Assembly: GCF_000332975.1 (NCBI RefSeq)
Contig: NZ_BANR01000007.1
Coordinates: 173,615 to 237,614 of the forward strand
Direction: 5' to 3'
Source: Gordonia aichiensis NBRC 108223
GTDB taxonomy: Bacteria > Actinomycetota > Actinomycetes > Mycobacteriales > Mycobacteriaceae
DNA length: 64,000 bases
Shown: positions 27,111 through 35,230 of the stretch, piece by piece
Layout: the number at the start of each line of letters is the position of its first letter
Numbering within the stretch: the first letter of the stretch is position 1
Notes under the pieces: model-generated
Seen by the model: only the letters and a program-made list of their open reading frames with translations
What the model was told of the DNA's origin: nothing
The model's database searches: none
Position numbers and translations under genes: made by a program

Positions 27111-28190
27111 ATGATATTCCTGACTTCGAGCGCGCCTCGTCGATCGCGGTTGCGCTCGCTGGGAGTCTCCGTCGGTGCGCTTGTCGCCGCTGCAGCCCTC
27201 GCGCTCACCGGATGCTCGGTGGACAAGTCCGGTGGTGACAGCGACAAGCCGACGATCCGCCTTGCGTACCAGTCGTTTCCGAGTGGCGATCTGATCGTCA
27301 AGAACAATCGATGGCTCGAGGACGCGCTCCCGAACTACAACGTCAAGTGGACAAAGTTCGACTCGGGCGCCGACATCAACACGGCGTTCGTCGCCAAGCA
27401 GATCGACTTCGGCGCCATCGGATCGAGCCCGGTGGCGCGCGGACTCTCTGCGCCGTTGAACATCGGCTATCAGGTGGCGTTCATCCTCGATGTCGCAGGT
27501 GACAACGAAGCGCTGGTGGCGCGCAACGGAACCAACATCAACTCCCTCGCCGATCTCAAGGGCAAGCGCGTGGCAACGGCATTCGCATCGACCTCGCACT
27601 ACAGCCTGCTCGCCGCACTCGACCACGCAGGCGTGAACCCGAAGGACGTCGACCTGGTCGACCTCCAGCCGCAGGCATCGCTTGCCGCATGGCAGCGAGG
27701 AGACGTCGATGCGGTGTACACCTGGCTGCCGACGCTCGACGAACTCCGCAAGTCCGGCAAGACCATCGTCACCAGCCGCGAGGTGGCCACCTGGGGCAAG
27801 CCGACGCTCGACCTCGGCGTCGTATCGTCCGACTTCGCCAAGGACCACCCCGACGTCGTCGACACCTGGCGCAAGGTGCAGGCACGCGCACTCAAGCAGA
27901 TCCACGACGATCCACAGGCTGCGGCGAAGGCCGTTGCCGCACAGCTGAACACGTCGCCCGAAGACGCAGCCAACCAACTCAAGCAGGGCATCTACCTCAC
28001 ATCCGACGAACTGACCTCTGCGCAGTGGCTCGGTACCGACGGCAAGCCGGGCAACGTCGCCGACAATCTGCACAGTGCCGCGGAGTTTCTCGCCGAGGAA
28101 CAGCAGATCCCGTCGGCACCACCGCTGTCGACGTTCCAGAACGCCATCTACACCAAGGGGCTGCCAGGTGTCCTCACAGCAACGCAGTGA
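27111..28190 (+). CDS. Sulfonate/taurine-type substrate-binding lipoprotein
   Basis: 359 residues. The N-terminal lipoprotein signal (RRSRLRSLGVSVGALVAAAA then LALTGCS) puts the lipidated Cys near residue 35, so it sits on the outer face of the membrane. The mature part is a TauA/SsuA-type periplasmic-binding fold: IRLAYQSFPSGDLIVKNN, VAKQIDFGAIGSSPVARG, LADLKGKRVATAFASTSHYS and DAVYTWLPTLDEL. It should deliver substrate to the permease. Its 3' end overlaps the ATPase gene by 23 nt. Substrate specificity (taurine against other sulfonates) is not decided by sequence. Confidence 0.92.
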   Translation: MIFLTSSAPRRSRLRSLGVSVGALVAAAALALTGCSVDKSGGDSDKPTIRLAYQSFPSGDLIVKNNRWLEDALPNYNVKWTKFDSGADINTAFVAKQIDFGAIGSSPVARGLSAPLNIGYQVAFILDVAGDNEALVARNGTNINSLADLKGKRVATAFASTSHYSLLAALDHAGVNPKDVDLVDLQPQASLAAWQRGDVDAVYTWLPTLDELRKSGKTIVTSREVATWGKPTLDLGVVSSDFAKDHPDVVDTWRKVQARALKQIHDDPQAAAKAVAAQLNTSPEDAANQLKQGIYLTSDELTSAQWLGTDGKPGNVADNLHSAAEFLAEEQQIPSAPPLSTFQNAIYTKGLPGVLTATQ

Positions 28191-29103
28191 TCTAGAGCCG
28201 CACAGCGGGGATATCCGGCAGCACAGCGCGGAATCGGAATCGCACAGCGGAAACACCAGCGTCGACGCCACACCGTCGGGTCATCCGGGCATTGCGACCC
28301 CCACAGCGCCTGGCGGCGAGGGCGGCATCAGCCTGCGTGCGGTGACCCAGCGCTACGGCAAGGGCACTGGCGCAGTGACGGCCGTCGGCCCCGTCGACCT
28401 CGACGTCGATCCCGGTGAAGTGCTCGTCCTCGTAGGGCCGTCGGGGTGTGGTAAATCGACGCTGCTGCGATTGATCGCGGGATTCGAGAAGCCGGCGTCG
28501 GGCTCGGTGGAGGTCTCCGGCCGCACGCCCGTACCGGGCGCATCGTCGGGTGTGGTGTTCCAGCAACCACGACTGTTCCCGTGGCGGACTGTCGGCGGCA
28601 ACGTCGACCTCGCATTGAAGTATGCCGGGGTGCCGCGACCGGAGCGTCCTGCGCGCCGCGAGGAGCTACTTGCGCGAGTGGGACTGTCCGACACGGCAAG
28701 CCGTCGAATCTGGGAGATCTCGGGTGGTCAGCAGCAGCGCGTCGCCATCGCGCGTGCCCTGGCGGGCGACACGTCGTTGCTCCTGCTCGACGAGCCCTTC
28801 GCCGCGCTCGACGCGTTGACGCGCGAGACACTGCAGGAGGACGTCCGGACGGTCAGCGCCGAGTTGGGTCGGACGAACGTCTTCGTGACCCACAGCGCCG
28901 AGGAAGCGGCGTTCCTCGGATCGCGGATCGTGGTGTTGACGAGCCGACCCGGCCGGGTAGCACTCGACATCTCGTCGCCGATCCCGCGTACCGGTATCAG
29001 CGCCGACGACATCAGGGACTCCCCGGAGTACACCGTGTTGCGCACCGAGATCGCCAGTGCCGTCAAGAGCGCGGCCCGGGGTGAACCCGCAGGACAGGGC
29101 TGA
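28168..29103 (+). CDS. Sulfonate/taurine-type ABC transporter ATPase
   Basis: 311 residues from GTG 28168, with aagggg (28154-28159) 8 nt upstream. The first 50 residues are an unusual Ser/His/Glu-rich extension with three HSG/HSA triplets (EPHSGDIRQHSAESESHSGN) that standard TauB/SsuB proteins lack. After it come a Walker A (GPSGCGKST), Q-loop (VFQQPRLFPW), signature (ISGGQQQRVAIARAL, Ile for the usual Leu), Walker B (LLLLDEPFAALD) and the switch His (VTHSAEEA). It powers the permease from the cytoplasmic side. The final 30 residues (RGEPAGQG) look disordered. Confidence 0.92.
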   Translation: MSSQQRSDLEPHSGDIRQHSAESESHSGNTSVDATPSGHPGIATPTAPGGEGGISLRAVTQRYGKGTGAVTAVGPVDLDVDPGEVLVLVGPSGCGKSTLLRLIAGFEKPASGSVEVSGRTPVPGASSGVVFQQPRLFPWRTVGGNVDLALKYAGVPRPERPARREELLARVGLSDTASRRIWEISGGQQQRVAIARALAGDTSLLLLDEPFAALDALTRETLQEDVRTVSAELGRTNVFVTHSAEEAAFLGSRIVVLTSRPGRVALDISSPIPRTGISADDIRDSPEYTVLRTEIASAVKSAARGEPAGQG

Positions 29104-29413
29104 ACGTCGGGGGTTTTTCTCGCGCTGCGGCTAACCCTGTTCGGGCCGTCCGTCGTTGACTACACAGGGGGAGTGACCAGCACATCCCACCGCATCGCAC
29201 CCGCAGGCACGCTTCGCGCTGCGGATAGGTGCCACTCGTGGGAGTCTGTGGTCGACGACGGTCGGTCGGCGCGGACCACGACCTCACGCCAGCAGCAAGG
29301 TTACGCGCGAATGATCCACCGGATGACCTGGTCAGAGGGCAGCCACCACGGCTCCCCGCCGCCTTCTCTCGGACTCGACACCACACCCGATTCCCCGAGA
29401 AGGACCATCCACC
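29104..29413 (+). promoter_or_regulatory. 310-nt leader/intergenic region before the dioxygenase gene
   Basis: No convincing gene is present. A TACACA box (29161-29166) stands 6 nt before GTG 29173, which opens an 86-codon frame running through the dioxygenase start, but its composition gives no support for a real protein. CCTTCTC (29362-29368) is perfectly complementary to GAGAAGG (29397-29403), the Shine-Dalgarno of the dioxygenase, so that site could be sequestered. A GAGGG-c-AGCC/GGCT-CCC hairpin (29335-29356) lies just upstream. I recognise no known sulfur riboswitch consensus. Confidence 0.45.
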
Positions 29414-30340
29414 ATGACCATTTCGCTTCCTGACTCCTCCCGAACCGCCGCGCACTCCGCACTCGACCAGAGTTCGGTGGTGTCGTCTGGCGTCGAATTC
29501 GACATCGACGAGTTCGGCCCGCGATTCGGCGCCGAGATCCGCGGCGTCGACGTCGCAACGGCATCCGACGACCAGATCCGTGCGATTCGTGCAGCGCTCA
29601 TCGAGTACAAGGTGATCGTCCTGCGCGACCAGCCGCTCGACGACGCCTCGCACGTCGAGTTCGGGCGCCGCATCGGCGATCTCACCGCGGGGCACCCCGT
29701 GTGGAACAGCGGCGACGTCCCCGCCGAGGTGTACTCGCTCGACAGCACCGACAACGGTTTCGCCGACGTCTGGCACACCGACGTCACGTTCATGCCGCGA
29801 CCCCCGATGGGGTCGATCCTGCGACCGGTTGTGCTGCCGCGTAACGGCGGCGACACCAATTGGGCCGACGCCGAACTGGCCTACGAGTCGCTGTCGGCGC
29901 CCGTCCGACGACTCGTCGACGAGCTGTCAGCCGTGCACGACGGCAACCGCGAATTCGGCTACTACCTCAAGCAGCGCCGTGGTGGACGCGGAAACGTCTG
30001 GGACGGTAAGGAAGTGACCGAGCTGGTCCCGGTGTCCCACCCCGTCGTGCGCGTACACCCGGAAACCGGCCGCAGGTCGTTGTTCGTCAACCCGGGCTTC
30101 ACCTCGCACATCGAGGGCGTATCCGACGCCGAGAGCCGCGGGATTCTCGATCTCCTGTACGTCCACCTGACGAAGCCGGAACACATTGTGCGACACCGCT
30201 GGCGTCTCGGCGACGTGGTGCTGTGGGACAACCGCAACACCCTGCACTACGCCAACCGCGACTACGGAGACAACCGTCGGGTGATGCACCGCATCACGCT
30301 GCGCGGCGATGAGCCGGTCGGCCCGTCTGCCGCTGTGTGA
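29414..30340 (+). CDS. TauD/TfdA-family Fe(II)/2-oxoglutarate dioxygenase
   Basis: 308 residues from ATG 29414 (gagaagga 10-17 nt upstream). Metal ligands are readable: WHTDVTF gives the HxD pair, and the distal His lies in the NRRVMHRITLRGD region, whose Arg residues bind 2-oxoglutarate. FGAEIRGVDVATASDDQI at the front and HPVVRVHPETGRRSLFVNPGF in the middle are typical of taurine/alkylsulfonate and alkylsulfatase dioxygenases. It would release sulfite (or sulfate) plus an aldehyde from the imported compound. It follows the ABC genes with a 310-nt gap, so it may be transcribed separately. Confidence 0.92.
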   Translation: MTISLPDSSRTAAHSALDQSSVVSSGVEFDIDEFGPRFGAEIRGVDVATASDDQIRAIRAALIEYKVIVLRDQPLDDASHVEFGRRIGDLTAGHPVWNSGDVPAEVYSLDSTDNGFADVWHTDVTFMPRPPMGSILRPVVLPRNGGDTNWADAELAYESLSAPVRRLVDELSAVHDGNREFGYYLKQRRGGRGNVWDGKEVTELVPVSHPVVRVHPETGRRSLFVNPGFTSHIEGVSDAESRGILDLLYVHLTKPEHIVRHRWRLGDVVLWDNRNTLHYANRDYGDNRRVMHRITLRGDEPVGPSAAV

Positions 30341-30427
30341 GCGGCCCGCGAGCGCAGCGAGCACCCGAGTCGAACCGCCTTTGCGGCGGATGCACGACCA
30401 GCGAGGCTCGGCCGGCTGCGTCGGGCG

Positions 30428-30479
30428 CGATCAGTATGACGGTGGGCCGTGGTTTTCGAGCTGCGCGTCATACTGATCG
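30428..30479 (+). terminator. Perfect 14-bp inverted repeat (terminator or operator)
   Basis: CGATCAGTATGACG (30428-30441) and its exact complement (30466-30479) around a 24-nt loop. It is less GC-rich than local DNA and has no T-run. It is a possible terminator for the dioxygenase gene. Confidence 0.6.
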
Positions 30480-30551
30480 GTGGTCTCGACCCCGTTTTCG
30501 CTCGAGCGGCTGCTCGACGGCATGACGGTATCGAGGAACTGCTGCGATCGT

Positions 30552-30569
30552 CTGGTCAGTACTGACCAG
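30552..30569. promoter_or_regulatory. 18-bp perfect palindrome, operator-like
   Basis: CTGGTCAGTACTGACCAG reads identically on both strands. It lies 130-150 bp upstream of the MoxR-type gene start. Size and symmetry fit a dimeric repressor site (GntR-like or similar), but no regulator gene is adjacent. Confidence 0.55.
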
Positions 30570-30700
30570 CAGTGCCCGTCGACGACGACGCCGATCCGAT
30601 CACGCGGCTCGTCGGATTCAGCGGCCGTGATCCCGCTTGGCGTCCGGAGCACTAGCGACCAACGCGTTCGTGAACCCGGCGCCCGCAAGGTCGACGGGAG

Positions 30701-30706
30701 TACCGT
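30701..30706 (+). promoter_or_regulatory. -10 box (TACCGT), leaderless start of the MoxR-type gene
   Basis: TACCGT ends 7 nt before GTG 30714, which fixes the start downstream of the alternative GTG 30705. Confidence 0.55.
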
Positions 30707-30713
30707 GGAGAAG

Positions 30714-32165
30714 GTGCCAGAGGAGAACTTCACCACATCCGCCTCCCAGTCCACCGCCTCCCAGTCGACCGAAAGCCGACCGCCCTCGCCGCGAACCGTC
30801 GGCGAGTTGCGTGCCAGCGGCCACGTGCAGCGGAGCGTGCGCGACGAGATCCGCCACAACCTGCTGACCGCCCTGCGTGCAGGCGACGACCCGTGGCCGG
30901 GAATCGTCGGGTTCGAGGCGACGGTCATCCCGCAGCTCGAGCGCGCGCTGATCGCGGGTCACGACGTCGTCATGCTCGGCGAGCGTGGTCAGGGCAAGAC
31001 ACGCATCCTGCGCACGCTTGTCGGACTGCTCGACGAGTGGGCCCCGGTCATCGCAGGCTCCGAACTCGGTGAACACCCGTACGAGCCGATCACCCCGGCC
31101 TCGGTTCGACGCGCCGCCGCATTGCTCGACGATCTGCCGATCGAGTGGCGTCACCGCAGTCAGCGGTACAGCGAGAAGCTCGCGACGCCCGACACGTCGG
31201 TGGCCGATCTCGTGGGCGACATCGACCCGATGAAGGTGGCAGAGGGGCGCAGCCTCGGAGACCCGGAGACCATCCACTTCGGGCTCATTCCCCGGGCGCA
31301 TCGCGGCATCGTCGCAATCAACGAGCTGCCCGACCTCGCTGAGCGCATCCAGGTCTCCATGCTCAACGTGATGGAGGAACGTGACATCCAGGTGCGCGGC
31401 TACACGCTGCGCCTCCCGCTCGACGTGCTCGTCATGGCGAGCGCGAACCCGGAGGACTACACCAACCGCGGCCGCATCATCACGCCGCTCAAAGACCGTT
31501 TCGGCGCGGAGATCCGCACGCACTACCCACTCGACCTCGACGACGAGATCTCCGTCATCGAGCAGGAGGCCGACCTCACCGCCACGGTGCCGACCTTCAT
31601 CATCGAGATCCTCGCGCGCTTCACCCGTTATGCGCGCGATCATCCGTCGATCGACCAGCGCTCGGGGGTGTCGGCGCGTTTCTCGATCGCAGCTGCTGAG
31701 ACCGTCGCCGCGGCTGCGTTGCACCGCGCCGCGGTGACCGGCGAGGACGTACCGGTTGCCCGCGTCGTCGACCTGGAATCGGTCATCGAGGTGCTGCGCG
31801 GCAAGATCGAGTTCGAGTCGGGTGAAGAGGGCCGCGAGCTCGAGATCCTCGAGCATCTACTGCGCAAGTCCGTCGCCGATACCGTGCGCGCGCACCTCGG
31901 CGGCCTCGACATGGCACCGCTGGTCGACGCGCTGGAGAACGGTGAGCCGGTCGTCACCGGCGACCGGGTGACGGCCGCCGACTTCCTGGCGTCGATCCCG
32001 TCACCGGAGACGACCGGACCGATCATCGACGGAATCGCCGAACGCCTCGACGCCGAGGCCGACGGTGAGCGTGCGAGCGCACTCGAATTGGCACTCGAAG
32101 GACTTTTCCTGGCCCGTCGTATCGGCAAGGAAGCCGACGACGAGGGGCAGACCATCTACGGCTGA
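30714..32165 (+). CDS. MoxR/magnesium-chelatase-like AAA+ ATPase (Rv0958-like)
   Basis: 483 residues from GTG 30714. A 30-residue Ser/Thr-rich N-terminus precedes the AAA+ core: Walker A-type GERGQGKTRIL, Walker B-like GIVAINELPDLAERIQ (NE instead of DE), sensor ASANPEDYTNRGRIITPLKDRF, and an arginine-finger region. The C-terminal 200 residues are helical (FTRYARDHPSIDQRSGVSARFSI). Proteins of this clade resemble ChlI/BchI but occur in organisms without chlorophyll. Together with VWA partners they act as MoxR-type chaperones or metal-insertion ATPases. The VWA gene follows 36 nt downstream, the same pair as Rv0958-Rv0959. Substrate unknown. Confidence 0.9.
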   Translation: MPEENFTTSASQSTASQSTESRPPSPRTVGELRASGHVQRSVRDEIRHNLLTALRAGDDPWPGIVGFEATVIPQLERALIAGHDVVMLGERGQGKTRILRTLVGLLDEWAPVIAGSELGEHPYEPITPASVRRAAALLDDLPIEWRHRSQRYSEKLATPDTSVADLVGDIDPMKVAEGRSLGDPETIHFGLIPRAHRGIVAINELPDLAERIQVSMLNVMEERDIQVRGYTLRLPLDVLVMASANPEDYTNRGRIITPLKDRFGAEIRTHYPLDLDDEISVIEQEADLTATVPTFIIEILARFTRYARDHPSIDQRSGVSARFSIAAAETVAAAALHRAAVTGEDVPVARVVDLESVIEVLRGKIEFESGEEGRELEILEHLLRKSVADTVRAHLGGLDMAPLVDALENGEPVVTGDRVTAADFLASIPSPETTGPIIDGIAERLDAEADGERASALELALEGLFLARRIGKEADDEGQTIYG

Positions 32166-32201
32166 TTCGAGCCGTACCGACCTCGGGCTGGACGTAAACA
32201 C

Positions 32202-34202
32202 ATGGCTCAGAAGAACTTCCACCGTTCGCGGTATCAGCGCTACACGGGCGGTCCCGATCCGCTCGCGCCGCCCGTCGACCTCCGCGAGGCGCTCGAGGAG
32301 ATCGGCGACGACGTGATGGCAGGGGCGTCTCCCCAGCGTGCGCTACGCGAGTTCCTGCGGCGCGGGACGTCGGACATGCGTGGACTGGACAAGCTGCGCG
32401 AGGAGGTCAATCGGCGTCGGCAGGAATTGTTGAAGCAGCGCAACCTCGACGGCACGTTCAACGAGATCCGCGAACTCCTCGACCGTGCAGTACTCGAGGA
32501 GCGCAAACAACTCGCTCGCGACCTCGACGACGACGCGCGCTTCGCGGAGATGCAGATCGGAAGTCTGCCGCCGTCGACGGCGCAGGCCGTCGAGGAACTC
32601 TCCGAGTACAACTGGCGAAGCCCGCAGGCACGTGAGGATTTCGAGAAGATCAAGGACCTACTCGGTCGGGAACTGCTCGACCAGCGGTTCGACGGTATGA
32701 AGCAGGCGCTCGAGGGTGCCACCGAGCAAGACCGCGAGCGTATCTCGGAGATGCTCACCGACCTCAACGCGCTCCTCGACGCACACAACCGCGGCGAGGA
32801 CACCAGCGAACAGTTCGACGAGTTCATGGCGAAGCACGGTGAGTACTTTCCCGAGAATCCGAGCAACACAGAAGAACTCATCGATTCACTCGCTCAGCGC
32901 GCCGCGGCCGCGCAGCAGTTCTACAACTCGCTCTCGCCAGAGCAGCGCGCCGAACTCGATCAGCTCGCCCAGCAGGCGTTCGGGTCGCCGGACCTGATGA
33001 GTCAACTCGCACAGATGGATTCGGCACTTCGTGAGGCCAGGCCGGGACTCGATTGGGACAATGCGCAATCGTTCTCGGGTGATCAGCAGATGGGTCTGGG
33101 GCAGGGGGCTGCGGCATTGCGCGACCTGTCCGAGCTCGAGGCGCTCTCCGAGCAACTCTCGCAGCAGTACGCAGGCGCCCAGATGGACGACATCGATCTC
33201 GACGCTCTCGCACGACAGTTGGGGGAGCAGGCCGCCGTCGACGCGCGGACCCTCGCCGAGCTCGAGAAGGCGCTGACCGAGCAGGGGTTCTTCGACCGCA
33301 CTTCCGACGGGACCCTACGACTGAGCCCCAAGGCCATGCGGCAGCTGGGACAGACCATCTTTCGTGACATCGCCGATCAGATGTCGGGGCGGCGTGGTGA
33401 CCGGCAGACCCGCAAGTCGGGGTTGCTCGGTGAGCCGACCGGCGCGACACGCGAGTGGCAGTTCGGTGACACCGATCCGTGGGATGTGACCCGAACCGTC
33501 TCGAATGCAGTGCTGCGCACCATTTCCGAGAGTCCCGACCCCGCGCACGCGCCGTCGGCGATGGCACGCGACGGCGTACACATCTCTGTTCGTGACGTCG
33601 AGGTCGCCGACACCGAGGCTCGTACGCAGGCCGCGGTGGTGCTGTTGGTCGACACCTCGTTCTCGATGGAGATGGAGGGGCGCTGGACGCCGATGAAGCG
33701 CACAGCGATCGCCCTCAATCACCTGATCTCCACCAGGTTTCGCAGCGACGAGCTCGAAGTGATCGCGTTCGGCCGTTATGCGCGCAGTATCGAGATCGCC
33801 GAACTCACCGGACTCCAGCCGCGAATGGAGCAGGGGACCAATCTGCATCATGCGCTACTACTCGCGCAGCGCCACCTGCGCCGATTCCCCAATGCCCAGC
33901 CTGTCGTGCTCGTCGTGACGGACGGCGAACCGACAGCACACCTCGATCCGAGTGGCGAGCCGTTCTTCTTCTATCCGCCCCACCCGCAGACCATCGCGCT
34001 CACCGTCCGCGAACTCGACCACGTGGCCCGGATGGGTGCGCAGGTGACGTTCTTCCGTCTCGGGGAGGACCCGGGCCTCGCGCATTTCATGGATCAGATC
34101 GCCCGACGGATCGGCGGGCGGGTCGTGGCTCCCGACGTCGACGGCCTCGGCGCGGCGGTTGTCGGCGACTACCTTCGCTCGCGCAGGCCGCGTCGTCGTT
34201 GA
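32202..34202 (+). CDS. VWA-domain protein partner of the MoxR-like ATPase (Rv0959-like)
   Basis: 666 residues. The first 450 are highly charged and helical, with many Glu/Arg/Gln stretches (LREEVNRRRQELLKQRNLDG, AQRAAAAQQFYNSLSPEQRA) that suggest long coiled or bundled helices. The C-terminal 190 residues are a von Willebrand A domain with a complete MIDAS motif, DTSFS starting at Asp484, then GTNLHHALLLA and VVLVVTDGEPTAH. It would bind Mg2+ and a client while the upstream AAA+ ATPase supplies energy, in the manner of ChlD/MoxR partners. A signal peptide is absent, so it is cytoplasmic. ATG 32202 has no strong ribosome binding site. Confidence 0.9.
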   Translation: MAQKNFHRSRYQRYTGGPDPLAPPVDLREALEEIGDDVMAGASPQRALREFLRRGTSDMRGLDKLREEVNRRRQELLKQRNLDGTFNEIRELLDRAVLEERKQLARDLDDDARFAEMQIGSLPPSTAQAVEELSEYNWRSPQAREDFEKIKDLLGRELLDQRFDGMKQALEGATEQDRERISEMLTDLNALLDAHNRGEDTSEQFDEFMAKHGEYFPENPSNTEELIDSLAQRAAAAQQFYNSLSPEQRAELDQLAQQAFGSPDLMSQLAQMDSALREARPGLDWDNAQSFSGDQQMGLGQGAAALRDLSELEALSEQLSQQYAGAQMDDIDLDALARQLGEQAAVDARTLAELEKALTEQGFFDRTSDGTLRLSPKAMRQLGQTIFRDIADQMSGRRGDRQTRKSGLLGEPTGATREWQFGDTDPWDVTRTVSNAVLRTISESPDPAHAPSAMARDGVHISVRDVEVADTEARTQAAVVLLVDTSFSMEMEGRWTPMKRTAIALNHLISTRFRSDELEVIAFGRYARSIEIAELTGLQPRMEQGTNLHHALLLAQRHLRRFPNAQPVVLVVTDGEPTAHLDPSGEPFFFYPPHPQTIALTVRELDHVARMGAQVTFFRLGEDPGLAHFMDQIARRIGGRVVAPDVDGLGAAVVGDYLRSRRPRRR

Positions 34203-34358
34203 TCGGTCACCGGTCGCGTCAGTGCCGTCGGACGGTCGACGACGTCGCCCCGTCGCCTCGCTGACGTGATACAGAGGAGCTGGTGCCCGGGTTTGATCAC
34301 CGGGATATCAGGGGACAGGTCAGGGTGTTTCCGGGTACCGGGTGCGTATCGGGGACAC
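34203..34358. other. Short intergenic region, nothing recognised
   Basis: GC-rich gap between the VWA gene and the promoter of the DUF1707 gene. Only weak inverted repeats are visible (for example cccgggtttgatcaccggg). Confidence 0.4.
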
Positions 34359-34364
34359 TAACGT
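34359..34364 (+). promoter_or_regulatory. -10 box (TAACGT), leaderless start of the DUF1707 gene
   Basis: TAACGT ends 7 nt before ATG 34372. Confidence 0.65.
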
Positions 34365-34371
34365 CGACGTC

Positions 34372-35142
34372 ATGAGCGTGCCCGCAGAGGTCCCAGAACC
34401 CGAACCGACGAAGCCCGAAGCTGCAGCCGAAACCCCTGCCGCCGAAACCCCTGCCGCCGAAACCCCGGCCGCTGACACCCCTGCCGCTGAAACCCCTGCA
34501 GCCGAACCCCCGGCGGCCGACTCCCGTGACGCACACTCCCGCGCGGCAGATCATCGACTGCGTGCTGCTGACGCCGACCGTGAACTCGTCCACCAGATCC
34601 TCTCGGCAGCGATGAGCAGCGGTGCCCTGACCCCCGCCGAGTACGAGGAACGGGCACTGAAGGCCTCCACGGCAAAGACTTTCGGTGATCTCGACGCATT
34701 GACCGACGATCTCCCGGTCGGTCAGCTCGGCGTGCCGCTGCCGCAGCCCGGCGAACCGTATCCGACGGGCGTGACGCGTGCTGGTACCGGATCAGGGCGC
34801 GCACCGGTGCGGCATCGGCTCGCGATCATGTCCGGTTCGGAGCTGAAAGGCCATGCGGTCGTTGCCGATCAACTCGAGGCGACGGCGATCATGGGCGGTG
34901 TGGAGATCGATCTGCGCGATGCCGAGTTCACCGAGCCGGTGTTGACACTGCAGTGCGTGGCGATCATGGGCGGCGTGGATGTGATCGTTCCCCCGGACGT
35001 GACGGTCGAGGTCGGGGGGTTCGCGATCATGGGCGGGTTCGACGGTAAGGCTGAGGGAGCGGGGCGACCCGGTGCGCCCACCGTGCACGTGACCGGGTTC
35101 GCGTTGATGGGTGGTGTGACCGTCAAGAAGAAGCGCCGCTGA
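34372..35142 (+). CDS. DUF1707 (SHOCT-like) protein with AETPA repeats and LiaF-like C-terminus
   Basis: 256 residues from ATG 34372. Residues 1-55 are a disordered Pro/Glu/Ala segment with six AETPA/AEPPA repeats. A DUF1707 domain follows (RAADADRELVHQILSAAMSS, GALTPAEYEERALKASTAKT), the short helical module at the N-terminus of many actinobacterial envelope or regulatory proteins. The C-terminal 110 residues have repeated IMGGVxxxL strands (AIMSGSEL, AIMGGVEIDL, AIMGGVDVIV, AIMGGFDG, ALMGGVTV), a right-handed beta arrangement like LiaF/DUF2154 C-termini. No membrane helix is present. A relative is Rv0966c. It faces the AEC transporter gene across a shared terminator. Confidence 0.85.
   Translation: MSVPAEVPEPEPTKPEAAAETPAAETPAAETPAADTPAAETPAAEPPAADSRDAHSRAADHRLRAADADRELVHQILSAAMSSGALTPAEYEERALKASTAKTFGDLDALTDDLPVGQLGVPLPQPGEPYPTGVTRAGTGSGRAPVRHRLAIMSGSELKGHAVVADQLEATAIMGGVEIDLRDAEFTEPVLTLQCVAIMGGVDVIVPPDVTVEVGGFAIMGGFDGKAEGAGRPGAPTVHVTGFALMGGVTVKKKRR
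34426..34515 (+). repeat. Six 15-bp coding tandem repeats (AETPA)
   Basis: Units of gccgaaacccctgcc at 15-bp spacing from 34426; the first two are identical and the others differ by one to three bases. Confidence 0.85.
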
Positions 35143-35155
35143 GTGGTGTCACCAT

Positions 35156-35226
35156 CGAGTTGTGGGGGATCCAGTTGTGTGGGATCCAGGGGTACAGAAA
35201 TGCCCCAGGGGATCCCACGCAACTCG
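35156..35226. terminator. Bidirectional hairpin between convergent genes
   Basis: The outer arms CGAGTTG (35156-35162) and CAACTCG (35220-35226) enclose the inner arms GTGGGATCC (35179-35187) and GGATCCCAC (35210-35218). A tandem agttgtgNgggatcc duplication forms the left side. It serves the DUF1707 gene (+) and the AEC gene (-). Confidence 0.75.
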
Positions 35227-35230
35227 CCGG

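Larger units (their letters stand above)
30341..30713. other. Non-coding region holding two perfect inverted repeats
   Basis: No gene is supported in these 373 bp between the dioxygenase and the MoxR-type ATPase. Two perfect symmetrical elements and a leaderless promoter occur here (listed separately). The first 80 bp contain the short-repeat-rich sequence gcgagcgcagcgagcac. Confidence 0.6.

Noticed and set aside
29104..29413. Known sulfur riboswitch (SAM-type) before the sulfonate dioxygenase
   Set aside because: I could not find the conserved core elements of SAM-I or SAM-IV aptamers; only a local ribosome-binding-site helix is present.
29173..29433. 86-codon frame with a -10-like box just upstream, considered as a regulatory leader peptide
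   Set aside because: It contains only one Cys, no run of regulatory codons and no conserved look, and overlaps the dioxygenase start. Kept only as a note in the leader entry.
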